Below, piece after piece: positions 23,242 through 34,677 of a stretch of 64,000 nt of DNA (position 1 is the stretch's first letter; each line of letters starts with the position of its first letter). Source of the stretch: Cyanophora paradoxa (lineage: Eukaryota; Glaucocystophyceae; Cyanophorales; Cyanophoraceae); contig QPMI01000417.1 in the NCBI GenBank assembly GCA_004431415.1, forward strand, positions 124,001-188,000, written 5' to 3'. Position numbers and translations under genes: made by a program. A model generated the notes under the pieces. That model had not been told where the DNA came from and searched no databases. It saw only the letters and a list, made by a program, of their open reading frames with translations.

Positions 23242-26200
23242 TCATACCCCCTCCGCTTCCATGAGGGCGTCCTCTGCGCCGTACCCCTCCACGCGCGCGC
23301 CGTACGCCCCCAGAACGTCCTCCTCCACACCCTCCCAGTCGTCCCACGGCTCCGACACCGCAAGCTGCGGGCGCACAAAAGTGAGGGGCGGGTGTGCGGG
23401 GCGGGTGTGCGGGCGGGGGGGGGGGGGGGGGGACGCGGGAGAGGGGGGGGGGGGGGGGGCGGGAATGCGCACATTCTCTTCCTCGGCGACCGCCTCCTCT
23501 GCCGCCCCTCCTCCCCCTCCTCGTCCTCGTTGCTGTTGTCCTTCTCCTTCTTCTCCTCCTTGTCCTTCTCTTTGTCATCCTTGCCCGTTTCGTCGGCATC
23601 TCCTGCCGCCACCGCCTCCTCCTTCGCCTCCGCCGCCTCACCGGTGGCTTCTGCCGCCGCAGCCTCCTCGGTGGCCTCCGCGGCGGACGCATCGGCCTCC
23701 GCCGCCGCCTCCTCCGCCTCCGCCGCCTCCTCGGCGGCCTCCGCCACCTCGCCGGCCGCGTCGACGAGCTCGTCCGCCAGCGCCGCCGCCGCCTCCGCGC
23801 CCGCACCCTCGATCTGCTCCGCGATCTCCGCCACCTGCCGCGCCCGTCACGCCCGCCCCGCCCCGCGCGCCCCGCCGCGCCTCCCGCGCACCTCCTCGGC
23901 GGCCTCGTCGGCCTCTGCAGCCGCCTCCGCGGCAGTCTCCGCGGCGGCCTCCGCCACCTCTGCCTCTGCCTCCGCCTCGGCCTCCTCCTCGCGCGCCTCG
24001 GTCAGCTGCTCTTCGATCGCGCCGCGCTCCTCGGGGCTGCGCGCCCGTCAGCCCCGCACACACGCCGCTCCGGCCGGCAGGCGGCACGCACGTCGCTATC
24101 TCGAGGTACGACTGCAGGTCCTCGACGGTCCTCTCGGCCGCCGCCGCCTCCGCCGCCGCCTCCACGGCCTCCGCCGTCGCCTCCTCGGCGCTCTCCTCGG
24201 CCGCCTCGGCCTCCGCCTGCACCCTCCGCCCGTCAGCGCACGGCTCTCGCCACAGAGAGCGGCGCAGCAGCGACTCGCCTGGGCCTGCTCCACGGCCGCC
24301 TCGGCCGCCGCCGCGGGGTCGGTCTCGGCCAGCTCGGCGATGGCCTCCGCGGCGGGCGCATCGGCCTCCGCCGCCGCCTCCTCCGCCTCCGCCGCCTCCT
24401 CGGCGGCCTCCGCCACCTCGCCGGCCGCGTCGACGAGCTCGTCCGCCAGCGCCGCCGCCGCCTCCGCGCCCGCGCCCTCGATCTGCTCCGCGATCTCCGC
24501 CACCTGCCCCGCCCGTCACGCCCGCCCCGCCCCGCGCGCCCCGCCGGGCCTCCCGCGCACCTCCTCGGCGGCCTCGTCGGCCTCTGCAGCCGCCTCTGCG
24601 GCAGTCTCCGCGGCGGCCTCCGCCACCTCTGCCTCTGCCTCCGCCTCGGCCTCCTCCTCGCGCGCCTCGGTCAGCTGCTCTTCGATCGCGCCGCGCTCCT
24701 CCGGGCTGCGCGCCCGTCAGCCCCGCCCGCGCCGCTCCGGCCGGCCGGCGGCGCGCACGTCGCGGTCTCGAGGGACGCCTCCAGCTCGTCGACAGCCTTC
24801 TCGGCCGCCGCCGCCTCCGCCGCCGCCTCAACGGCCTCTGCCGTCGCTTCCTCGGCGCTCTCCTCGGCCGCCTCGGCCCCCGCCTGCCCCCGCCGCCGTC
24901 AGCGCACGGCCCCAGCCCAAGGAGCGGCGCAGCTGCAACTCGCCTGGGCCTGCTCCACGGCCGCCTCGGCCGCCGCCGCGGGGTCGGTCTCGGCCAGCTC
25001 AGCGATGGCCTCCGCGGCGGGCGCCTCGGCCTCCGCCGCCGCCTCCTCCGCCTCCGCCGCCTCCTCGGCGGCCTCCGCCACCTCGCCGGCCGCGTCGACG
25101 AGCTCGTCCGCCAGCGCCGCCGCCGCCTCCGCGCCCGCGCCCTCGATCTGCTCCGCGATCTCCGCCACCTGCCGCCCGTCACGCCCGCCCCGCCCCGCGC
25201 GCCCCGCTGCGCCTCCCGCGCACCTCCTCGGCGGCCTCGTCGGCCTCTGCAGCCGCCTCTGCGGCAGTCTCCGCGGCGGCCTCCGCCACCTCTGCCTCTG
25301 CCTCCGCCTCGGCCTCCTCCTCGCGCGCCTCGGTCAGCTGCTCTTCGATCGCGCCGCGCTCCTCCGGGCTGCGCGCCCGTCAGCCCCGCACACACCGCCG
25401 CTCCGGCCGGCCGGCGGCACGCACGTCGCGGTCTCGAGGGACGCCTCCAGCTCGTCGACAGCCTTCTCGGCCGCCGCCGCCTCCGCCGCCGCCTCAACGG
25501 CCTCTGCAGTCGCCTCCTCGGCGCTCTCCTCGGCCGCCTCGGCCTCCGCCTGCCCCCGCCGCCCGTCAGCGCACGGCCCTGGCCCCTAATAGCGGCGCAG
25601 CAGCGACTCGCCTGGGCCTGCTCCACGGCCGCCTCGGCCGCCGCCGCGGGGTCGGTCTCGGCCAGCTCAGCGATGGCCTCCGCGGCGGGCGCATCGGCCT
25701 CCGCCGCCGCCTCCTCCGCCTCCGCCGCCTCCTCGGCGGCCTCCGCCACCTCGCCGGCCGCGTCGACGAGCTCGTCCGCAAGTGCCGCCGCAGCCTCCGC
25801 GCCCGCGCCCTCGATCTGCTCCGCGATCTCCGCCACCTGCCGCCCGTCACGCCGGGCCCGTCCCGCGCGCCCCGCCGCGCCTCCCGCGCACCTCCTCGGC
25901 GGCCTCGTCGGCCTCTGCAGCCGCCTCTGCGGCAGTCTCCGCGGCGGCCTCCGCCACCTCTGCCTCTGCCTCCGCCTCGGCCTCCTCCTCGCGCGCCTCG
26001 GTCAGCTGCTCTTCGATCGCGCCGCGCTCCTCCGGACTGCGCGCCCGTCAGCCCCGCACACACGCCGCTCCGGTTGGCCGGAGGGGCGCACGGCGCAATC
26101 TCGAGGTACGACTCCAGGTCCTCGACGGTCCTCTCGGCCGCCGCCGCCTCCGCCGCCGCCTCCACGGCCTCCGCCGTCGCCTCCTCGGCGCTCTCCTCGG

Positions 26201-29200
26201 CCGCCTCGGCCTCCGCCTGCCCCCGCCGCCCGTCAGCGCACGGCCCTGGCCGAAGAGAGCGGCGCAGCTGCGACTCGCCTGGGCCTGCTCCACGGCCGCC
26301 TCGGCCGCCGCCGCGGGGTCGGTCTCGGCCAGCTCAGCGATGGCCTCCGCGGCGGGCGCATCGGCCTCCGCCGCCGCCTCCTCCGCCTCCGCCGCCTCCT
26401 CGGCGGCCTCCGCCACCTCGCCGGCCGCGTCGACGAGCTCGTCCGCCAGCGCCGCCGCAGCCTCCGCGCCCGCACCCTCGATCTGCTCCGCAATCTCCGC
26501 CACCTGCTGCCCGTCACGCCAGGCCCGCCCCCGCGCGCCCCGCCGCGCCTCCCGCGCACCTCCTCCGCGGCCTCGTCGGCCTCTGCAGCCGCCTCCGCGG
26601 CAGTCTCCGCGGCGGCCTCCGCCACCTCCGCCTCCGCCTCCGCCTCCTCCTCCTCCTCGCGCGCCTCGGTCAGCTGCTCTTCGATCGCGCCGCGCTCCTC
26701 CGGACTACGCGCCCGTCAGCCCCGCCCGCGCCGCTCCTGCCCGCCGGCGGCACGCACGTCGCTGTCTCGAGGGACGCCTCCAGGTTCTCGACAGCCGTCT
26801 CGGCCGCCGCCGCCTCCGCCGCCGCCTCCACGGCCTCCGCCGTCGCCTCCTCGGCGCTCTCCTCGGCCGCCTCGGCCCCCGCCTGCCCCCGCCGCCCGTC
26901 AGCGCACGGCCCTGGCCCCAAGAGCGGCGCAGGAGCGACTCGCCTGGGCCTGCTCCACGGCCGCCTCGGCCGCCGCCGCGGGGTCGGTCTCGGCCAGCTC
27001 AGCGATGGCCTCCGCGGCGGGCGCATCGGCCTCCGCCGCCGCCTCCTCCGCCTCCGCCGCCTCCTCGGCGGCCTCCGCCACCTCGCCGGCCGCGTCGACG
27101 AGCTCGTCCGCAAGCGCCGCCGCCGCCTCCACGCCCGCGCCCTCGATCTGCTCCGCGATCTCCGCCACCTGCCCCGCCCGTCACGACAGCCCCGCCCCGC
27201 GCGCCCCGCCGGGCCTCCCGCGCACCTCCTCGGCGGCCTCGTCGGCCTCTGCAGCCGCCTCCGCGGCAGTCTCCGCGGCGGCCTCCGCCACTTCTGCCTC
27301 TGCCTCCGCCTCGGCCTCCTCCTCGCGCGCCTCGGTCAGCTGCTCTTCGATCGCGCCGCGCTCCTCCGGGCTGCGCGCCCGTCAGCCCCGCCCGAGCCGC
27401 TCCGGCCGGCCGGCGGCACGCACGTCGCTGTCTCGAGGGACGCCTCCAGGTTCTCGACAGCCTTCTCGGCCGCCGCCGCCTCCGCCGCCGCCTCGACGGC
27501 CTCCGCCGTCGCCTCCTCGGCGCTCTCCTCGGCCGCCTGGGCCTCCGCCTGCCCCCACCGCCCGTCAGCGCACGGCCCCGGCCAAAGAGAGCGGCGCAGC
27601 AGCGACTCGCCTGGGCCTGCTCCACGGCCGCCTCGGCCGCCGCCGCGGGGTCGGTCTCGGCCAGCTCGGCGACCTCCTCAACCGTGTCGGCCTCGGGCTC
27701 CGCATCCCCGTCCTCTCCGTCCTCGCTCAGCTCGAAGCCGAGATCCCTCTGCTGTGCCCCCTGGGGCGCCTCCTCGGAGGCGCCGCCCTCCTCCTCGCCC
27801 TCCTCGCCGTCTTCGCTGAGCTCGAAGCCAAAGCCAAAGCCGAGGTCCCGAGAGCCAATGGCGCCATCCTGTGCCGGCCCGCCATCCGCCGCCGCCACCG
27901 CCAGGATGTCCTGCAGGAGCTGCCGGAGAGGCGCGGCTCAGGCGGGGACGGCGTTCCAGTGAGGGCGGGAGGGGGGTGCGCGCACCGCCTGCACGCTGGC
28001 GGGGTCGAGCGCCGGGGCCTCCGCCGCTGGGGCCGGGGCCGCTTCCGTCGCTGCTGCCGGGGCCACTTCCGTCTCCGCCGCAGCCGGGGGGACCTGCTCC
28101 GGCCGAAAAAAAGTGAGCCAGCCATCTATCTACCGGCTCGGCTACGGGTCCGGCTCTAGCCCTCGGCCGGGCCGCACCTCGGGCAGGGCCGGCGGCTGGG
28201 CCGGCACCTCTGCGGGGGCCTGCGCTCGCAACGCCGCGAGCTGCGCGCGACCGTCAGGCGACCGCTGCGCCGAACCAGGCGACCGCTGCGCCGAACCGAG
28301 CGTCCCTTCTGCTGACCCCCCCCCCCCCCTCACCTCACTCACCTCGGACGACAGAGAAAAGACGGTCTCATGCAGGAGGCCGATCTGCCGGGGGGGGGGG
28401 GGGGGGGGGAGGGGTTAGGCGTCAGGAGCAAAAACGCCGCGCCGAGGCCGCAGCGCTCCGCGCCCTTCGTCCGGAGGAGACATCAAGGGGGGGAGGGGGG
28501 TACTCACGTCGCTCTGGATGCGCTCGTGCGTTGCGCCGGCAATCCTGCGGGAGACCCCGGGTCGAAGATGGCGGGGCGGGGCGGGGCGGGGCGGGGCGGG
28601 GGCGCTCTATAAAGCACGCCTGAACGCTTCTTAGGGGAATTTGATCGAAGGACTCGATAGCGAAGGACTCGATCGCGATAGGGCATTTGGAAGTCAAGAG
28701 GATCGGCGCGTGTATTATGGACGATTCTCGTATCTTCTACTCGTCGCATGTTCTACCGTGCGAGAAGCGCACCTGGCGGCTTCCACGTCGCTCTGGATGG
28801 CGTTGAGCCGCTCCTCGAGCGACTGCACGTGCGGAGAGAGGGACCTGCGGGAGGGGGGTACGGGATAAACGGAGAGGAAAGGGGGTACGGGAACGGTGGG
28901 GGGGACGCACTCGAGGCCCGCGCTGACGGCGCTGAGGTCCTCCCGCAGGCTGATGTTCGAGTCCGTCCCGTACCTGTACCCCCCGTCAGCATGCCCTCTC
29001 CCCGGCGGGGGGTACGCGAGGCGCACAGGAGGTTGTTCAAATCCGAACGGAGGGAGCCGATGGCCTGCCCCAGCTCGTCGACGCGAGCGACAAGCGCCTC
29101 GTTGCCGGCACCCTGCTTCAGAAGGAAGATATCTGCCGCAAGCCTGCGGAAAGGGACGAGAGGAAGCGTCAGTGTCTACGGGCGAGGGGTACATGTGCGA

Positions 29201-30218
29201 GGGAGGGCGAGCGCACCCGTCGATCCGGGTCGAGAGGTCGGCGCGGCTGGCCTGCGCGGTGTCGAGGCTCGCGCTGCCGGCGGTCTTGAGCTGCTCGATC
29301 TCCGAGCGGAGCTGTTGGATGTCGTCCTGCTTTGAAACGACCTCGGCCACGAGCCTGTTGGACGGGAAGAGGCGTTAGCGTCAATGGGGGTACTGGTACG
29401 AGGGAGGGCGAGCGCGCCCGTCGATCCGGGTCGAGAGGTCGGCGCGGCTGGCCTGCGCGGTGTCGAGGCTCGCGCTGCCGGCGGTCTTGAGCTGCTCGAT
29501 CTCCGAGCGGAGCTGTTGGATGTCGTCCTCGCACGCGCACGCGGCGTCGTCGTTCTGCTGGGCCTCGGCGACCTGGCGCAGGTCCGCCCGCAGCGCAGAG
29601 ACGTCATCCGCGAGCGAGCCCGTGTGCTCCGAGAAGATGAGGCACACGTCGCGTGCGTCTCCCGAGAGCATAAGGCACGCATCCCCCGCCGACGCCGGCA
29701 GAGGGGTCGGCTCAGCTGCAGGCGGGCTCGGTTCCGGCATCGGCGGCTGCGGTGCCGGGTGCGGTGGCGGCAAGATTCCCAGGCTTGCGAGGAATTCGAG
29801 CCCGGCGGGAAGATCTCCGTCGAGCTCCGCGCCTCGCGACTGCGGCTGCGGCTCTGGCTCGGGGACCGGAGCCGGCGGGCTGGGAGCCTGCTGGGAGCCG
29901 ACACCGAGGTATTCGCCCCAGCTCGCCTCCAGATGGCCAGCTGTGACGCGAGAGCGTGCGTGAGCACTTGAGCGCGTCGATGCAGCGCGGGCCGCCGGGC
30001 GGGTGGCGTCGGCGATCAATTTCAGCGACACGCCAGGGGCGCATGCCGAAGTGCGCACTTTCGGGATTTACGTAGGCTGGGTGAGCGTCGTGCGGCACCG
30101 TGAAGCGCCAGTAGGAATCCGCGCCCGCAGTCCCGGAAGCTGGCATCGCCCCGCCGTGCAGAAGTTGCATGATGTCGTCAAGAGCCTCCTCCGCTGCACG
30201 GCCATCGTTCGGGGGCAT
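23242..30218 (-). CDS. Long Ala/Glu-rich coiled-coil protein with amplified three-exon module and WW-like N-terminus
   Basis: No known family. A likely start ATG is at 30218-30216; exons further upstream (30.3-30.9 kb) cannot be excluded. The first exon plus the next gives a WW-like stretch (YWRFTVPHDAHPAYVNPETG followed by HLEASW), then a Pro-rich linker. Two near-identical coiled-coil exons follow (DDIQQLRSEIEQLKTAGSAS; about 29537-29405 and 29356-29220), then short helices at 29.14, 28.94, 28.82 and 28.38 kb. Next are acidic repeats LGFELSEDGEDGD near 27.85-27.72 kb, then the amplified array. The last exon encodes SEPWDDWEGVEEDVLGAYGA and ends AEGV at TGA 23242. Six introns in the array start with GC. 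The acidic, repetitive composition suggests a structural or scaffold protein; no catalytic motif seen. Confidence 0.7.
23640..27690 (-). repeat. Tandem array of a three-exon module, period about 667 bp
   Basis: On the minus strand, five complete A exons (VAEIAEQIEGAG ... AAVEQAQ) begin near 27168, 26503, 25836, 25168 and 24503. A diverged C-terminal version begins at 23834, and an N-terminal variant ends at 27611. Spacings are 669, 665, 668, 667 and 665 bp. Between A exons lie exon B (AEAEAAEESAEEATAEAVEA ...) and exon C (PEERGAIEEQLTEAREEE ...). A-exon introns start with CAG|GCGAGT at 27610, 26943, 26278, 25611, 24943 and 24278. Introns are nearly as alike as exons, so the whole exon-intron block was duplicated. 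Confidence 0.9.
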
Positions 30219-30235
30219 CGCAGAGCGCCGAAGGA

Positions 30236-30900
30236 TTGCCTCCTTCCAGCCGGCTCCGGGTACTTGTCACAGAGCCCACTTCGTTCGACGTTCGCAACCC
30301 CAGCAACAGCATTAGCCGGGTACACTCCAAATTTCGGGCAGCTTCAAGATGGCGTCGCTCTACGAGAACAAGCTGTTCCAATTCTCCATGCTGTTCTGCG
30401 GCCCAGTTGTGTGCGTCAGTTTCGGTCTCCCGGCCTGGGCTCCGCCGACATTCTCTCGCGCAGGGTCGGTCTGTGGGCCATCTGGAACATGGTGCTCAGC
30501 TTTACGTTAGCATTCCACGCACGTTTTAACATTCCCATGCAGTTCGCCCCGCTTTCGCTCCTCCGGTTCATGGTCCGCAGCTCAGCCCATGAAATCTGAT
30601 CTTTGGCCCCGCTCACCGCGCGGTCGGCTAGTTCCACGATTTCTCCTCGCTCACCGGTGACGAGGCCGTCGTTCTTCGGAGCAGCCTCGGCTCGCTGGTG
30701 CGTCGCTGGTTGTTGTCGCGGTCGGCCGCGGCCGTCCAGCTCGATATGCGCGGCGCGAGCGGCGCCCATTGCCGCCCGAAAACGGTTATATCTAGCGTCG
30801 CGCAACTTGAGGCACGTGCAACGGCAGCGTCTGCGGCGACGCGAATCCCTCGAGCTCGTTCAAATCTGCGCCTTGGCCCGCCCATGGCCAATCAGCGCGA
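30236..30900 (-). CDS. Possible small minus-strand gene or upstream exons of the neighbouring coiled-coil gene
   Basis: The minus strand is open at 30805-30416 for a basic protein segment (for example ISWAELRTMNRRSESGANCM, then AWNANVKLSTMFQM). Another open segment at about 30415-30240 includes EQLVLVERRHLEAARNLECT. An ATG near 30893 could start MAMGGPRRRFERARG. Splice signals and phase between these pieces were not resolved. They could form a separate gene or 5' exons of the gene ending at 23242. No family recognised. Confidence 0.3.
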
Positions 30901-31067
30901 CAGTTAGAAGTCGCACCCTGAAGCCTGAGCTTAGCTCAGGCATAGGATCAAGCTAGAGCAGTCTAGGTAGAGCTCAGGACCTAGAAGCTCGTAGGACACG
31001 CGGTATAGCTAGACACCGACTGCTGGGCGCCTTCGCCGCTCCCCGCTCACACGCTGCCGGCGTGCAG

Positions 31068-32479
31068 ATCCTGTATTACTTCCTGCGCATGAAGGGAGTC
31101 GTCGAGATCCTTTGCGGCTGCCTCTTCTTCCTCGGCCTGCGCCGGTGCGCCCGGCATCGAATTTGATCCCGCTGCTCTGCGTGCTAGCCGCCCTTGCAGC
31201 GGCAACAACAGGACCACAACGCTCATGCTCGTCGGCTTGATCGCTGCTGGCGCCGCGTTCACCGCCATCTACCTCCACGCCATCCGCTACAGTGCGCGGG
31301 CCGGGCCGCTCGCCGTGTCTGCAGCGCCTTACGCCGCGCTGCGCGCAGTGTTCCCGACCGGCGCCGTCTTCGGAACCGTCCTGCCCGTTTGCATTTGGCT
31401 CGGCGCCTCCCTCGCTGCCCTCGTGTTCGTCATCCGCTACGCGACCGCTGGGTCCGTGTACCCCCCTTCGCTCCAACCCCACGTTGTGCTGAGCCGTTTC
31501 TCGTACCCGCGCAGCTCCTCGTCCGAGGGCGCCTCCGTGAAGGTCGACACCTTCTTCGTCTTCTTCCTTATCATCGCCCCGCTCGGGTACCCCTGCAGCT
31601 AGCGCTCGCAATGCCGTACCCCCTCAAGCTGACCTCTCTTCAGATTCCTGGCCGTTTCGATCTGGCAGATCGCCGAGCCCTCGAGCTTCGGCCGCTTCTT
31701 CTTCCCCTCCTTCGCCAAGTCCAGCACCGCCTCCTTCATCTTCGACTCCCCGGTTCGAATCCGGCCGGGCCCTGTTTCCCCTCCGCGCGCGGCCGAGCCC
31801 CCCTCCCCTGCAGATCCAGCTCCTGATCACCCGCTGGTCCGGCATCACCTCCGTCGTCGCCGTGTCAGCCGCTTTTTGAGTTTGCATGTCGCTTGCTTGC
31901 TGTCTCTGACGGCCCGCGGAAACAGGTACATGTCCGTCGTTGCTCTCTACGGGTGCGCCCTCCCTCCGCTGCCCACCCGCTCGTTTTCAGAGATTTGATC
32001 TCACGTTTCCTGCCCCGGCGCGCAGCGCGGACACGCGCACGACGGGTACGCAGCTTTCTGCTGTCCCTTTTCGGACCCCGAGATTTGATCCGAGGCGCAC
32101 AGCCCAGATCGTGGGCGCGGTCGCCGTCGCCATCTCCGTGCACGTCATTTCGTACGCGGATCTCTTTGCGCTCGCCCCGCAGGCATCCGCGGGTGCGTGC
32201 GCCTGCAGACGCCGAATCTGCGCCGGCTTGCTTCTCTTAGAGCTGAACTCGGAACGCCCCCCTCTGACCTTTCAGGCCCGATCCTGCTCTTCATCGGCTT
32301 CGGGGGCTACGTCGTTGTGGCCCTGATTTTCCTGTACACCTTCTACTTTGCGGGGTACTCGGATTTCCCTTTCGAATTCGAATCCTCTCCCGCTGACGAT
32401 GGCGCGCAGCCACAAGCGCGAGGCGGTGAAGGATGCCGCGCCCCTCTACAGCGTCGGCACCCCCTTCGAGTACGCGTGA
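31068..32479 (+). CDS. Multi-pass membrane protein, unrecognised family
   Basis: Exon joins are supported by phase: 31068 to about 31130 (ILYYFLRMKGVVEILCGCLF), then RGNNRTTTLMLVGLIAAGAA, then FPTGAVFGTVLPVCIWLGAS, then KVDTFFVFFLIIAPL, then GFLAVSIWQIAEPSSFGRFF, then IQLLITRWSGITSVVAV, YMSVVALYG, a short ADTRTT exon, then QIVGAVAVAISVHVISYADL and GPILLFIGFGGYVVVALIFL. The polar tail ends YSVGTPFEYA and TGA at 32477-32479. At least six hydrophobic helices are visible. The 5' end is uncertain: the ATG at 31088 is the first in-frame Met seen, but the frame is open further upstream. No signature of a known transporter was recognised. Confidence 0.65.
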
Positions 32480-32874
32480 GCGCGAGCCTAGCCCGTGTCT
32501 TTAGTGTCTTCGCACAGGCGTCTTCTGTATACGTAGTTTTACGTGTAGGGCCCGCTAGTTCCGCGGCATCGATATCATTGAAAGCAGAACCAAACGTCAA
32601 CGCTGGATCGGAGCCTCGGAGCAGGGGGGGCGGAGGGGTGCCCATAGCTGCCCTGCTGGGCGTTGAAACCAGCTATCCTAATTATAAGAAGCTTAGTAGG
32701 CCGTGATCGTAAACGAGCTGAAGCTCGCCGCCCCGGGATACAGCGATATAACTGCCGAGGCGGCCGGGCCGAATTTCAGCCCCGGGCAACATTCCAGCAA
32801 CTTAAGCAGCGGTGATCAGTTGGACTTGTAGAGACTGCATCGATATCATTTGTATGAGCGGCGGGCTCCGGGCG
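32480..32874. other. Intergenic, tail to head spacer
   Basis: No gene seen. It separates the membrane-protein gene from the acylphosphatase on the same strand and must hold the acylphosphatase promoter. Confidence 0.5.
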
Positions 32875-33467
32875 ATGGTGCTACACGCGTTCAAGTTCGA
32901 GGTGAGGTCCGCGCGCCCGGGGTCCTCGATCGGCGCGCCGGCGTATATACCGCTTCGAAGTACGCAAGTGCGACGGCGGAGAACGCCGCATGACGCGCCT
33001 CCGCGAAGTTGCTGACGCGAGCTGCGCTGCACAGGTCCACGGCAGAGTGCAAGGCGTTTACTTCAGGCACGGAACCCGCAGCTGCGTGCGGCCGCGCTCG
33101 CCTGACGTTTGTGCGCGCTCCGCGCAGGAAGTACACGCGGGAGAAGGCGGTGAGCCTGAAGCTCGTCGGCTGGTGTCGAAACACGCCGTCGGATACGGTT
33201 GAAGGCGAGGTGCAGGGAGAGGAGAAGGCTATCAAGGACATGTGCGTCGACGCCCGCCGCTCAGCCTGCGGCCTGGAGCGCCAGCTGCAGCCAGGTCGCG
33301 GCCGAGCCCGCGGCTCACGCCTGCAGTCGACGTTGTTCGCCCGCATGCGCAGGGAGCACTGGCTGGGCCATGTTGGGAGCCCGAGCTCGAAGATCTCGAA
33401 GCTGGATGTGCGGGACAGGCGCACGGTGGCGGCGGCCGAGTTTAGAGACTTCGAGATTAGAAAGTAG
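32875..33467 (+). CDS. Acylphosphatase, 95 aa, 4 exons
   Basis: Hydrolyses acyl phosphates such as 1,3-bisphosphoglycerate and carbamoyl phosphate; small cytosolic enzyme. Exons 32875-32901, 33035-33066, 33128-33241 and 33353-33467 total 288 nt with phase kept. The spliced protein starts MVLHAFKFEVHGRVQGVYFR and continues KYTREKAVSLKLVGWCRNT. The family signature GRVQGVYFRK and the second signature GWCRNTPSDTVEG are present, with catalytic Arg20 and Asn38 in place. The C-terminus AAAEFRDFEIRK is typical. Intron 2 (33067-33127) must begin with GC, because only that junction restores FRKYT; using a nearby GT would insert extra residues into the active-site loop. Length matches the family (about 90-100 aa). 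Confidence 0.93.
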
Positions 33468-34210
33468 GCCACCGGCCGCATGCATGGCCTAGGATGTTAA
33501 TGTTGAAGACTCTCGGTCTCGTCAAGACTGCCAGGTTGAGTCCCATCTTCCCACCACCCACGCATTGAGAGCGCATGATGGCGGCCGGCGACCATTGAAA
33601 GCGCACACGCCGCGGCGCGGCCGCGGCCGCGGCCAGCCATGCACGTGGGGGGCCAAAGTTAAGCCTTGCAATTGGCCAGAGGGGGGGTGGAAGGAGAAGG
33701 AACTAGAGATATAAAATGATTGCAAGAGCGCGCGGAAGACTGGCTGTCCGCCCTGCATGGCAAAGCGCCCAGGACGACACAGAGATCAATTCTTCAAAAA
33801 AAGCTGAGTGAACGCTCCTGACTGCATCGAGCTAAACTAAGCTGTATACGCTGATGCAAAATCCCTTCAACTGCCTAAAAAACGCGTCAACGCTGTGTAC
33901 GAGGGAGGGCTGCCGCGCAGAGCGGCACCCCCCGGAAAAAAGACTGCTGGAAAAGATGCAGCCGCTGCATCATCTCAAAAGCCGCGATTAGCACGAAGCG
34001 AGTTTCGATTGACCAAGGCAGATACTGACTGTTCAGCTGGGAAGGATTGCTGGCCCAATGCTGGGCCGGAGGCCTAGGCGGCGCGTTGCGCGGCGGCGTC
34101 GCATGTGCGGGCTGGACTGGAGCTGTCGGGCTGAGTGAAGCGATGCACTGGATGCGCAATGCTCCGGATTGGCGGCGCGGCGGGGCAGAGCGGCGGACAA
34201 GGCACGCCCG
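33468..34210. other. Convergent intergenic region
   Basis: Lies between the acylphosphatase stop and the stop of the minus-strand phosphatase regulator. A GCGGCCGC-type palindromic run lies near 33615-33635. No coding segment is supported. Confidence 0.5.
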
Positions 34211-34577
34211 TCATTCAGGATGCGGAGCCGCAGCGGCCGGCTCGGGCGACCCGTCGTGGTGACCGCCGTGGCCTTTGCACGATGGATCGTGGCAGTGGTC
34301 GTCCTCGCTCTCGCTGCTGCTCTCGCCGAACGAGCGCTTCTTCTTGAAGACGCAGCAGACTGCACGCGGGCGAGTGAGGCGGCGGAACGGAGGAGGCGCG
34401 CTCAAGGCGAAGCGCACTCTTGCTCTTCTTCTTGCCTGAAAACTCGTTATCGACGGTGTCCTCGGTCCACTTCACGCCCTTCTTCTTCTTCTTGGGCTTC
34501 AGCTGCAGCGTCAGGACGGCCGGCGCAGACACCGTTGCTGTGACGGTGCCCGCAGCCGCGCCGAGCGTGGACGCCAT
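34211..34577 (-). CDS. PPP1R11: Protein phosphatase 1 regulatory subunit 11 / inhibitor-3 (YPI1-like), 102 aa
   Basis: Small, largely disordered regulator of protein phosphatase 1, usually nuclear. Two exons on the minus strand: 34577-34418 and 34359-34211, joined in phase to 309 nt. The family core is clear: VLTLQLKPKKKKKGVKWTED, then TVDNEFSGKKKSK, then CCVFKKKRSFGESSSESED. The K-V-x-W PP1-docking motif (GVKWTEDTVDNE) and the Cys pair followed by the Phe-Gly-Glu-Ser acidic stretch are both present. A His/Cys-rich tail (HCHDPSCKGHGGHHDG) follows, as in family members. It is divergently paired with the F-box gene, start codons about 100 bp apart, so the two probably share a promoter region. 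Confidence 0.9.
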
Positions 34578-34677
34578 GCGATCGATGACTCGATGACTCA
34601 GCAGCTGTCTCAATTTCTGCCGTACCCCAGAGCAGAGAAGAAGACTGAAGAAGTTCGGCAAGGAGCGAGCTCGCGCG

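Noticed and set aside
23044-28159. Plus-strand open frames of 1591 and 1632 codons
   Set aside because: They give Ser/Ala/Pro/Arg low-complexity protein opposite a minus-strand array with consistent exon boundaries, phase and a terminal stop. They arise from the stop-free repeat unit.
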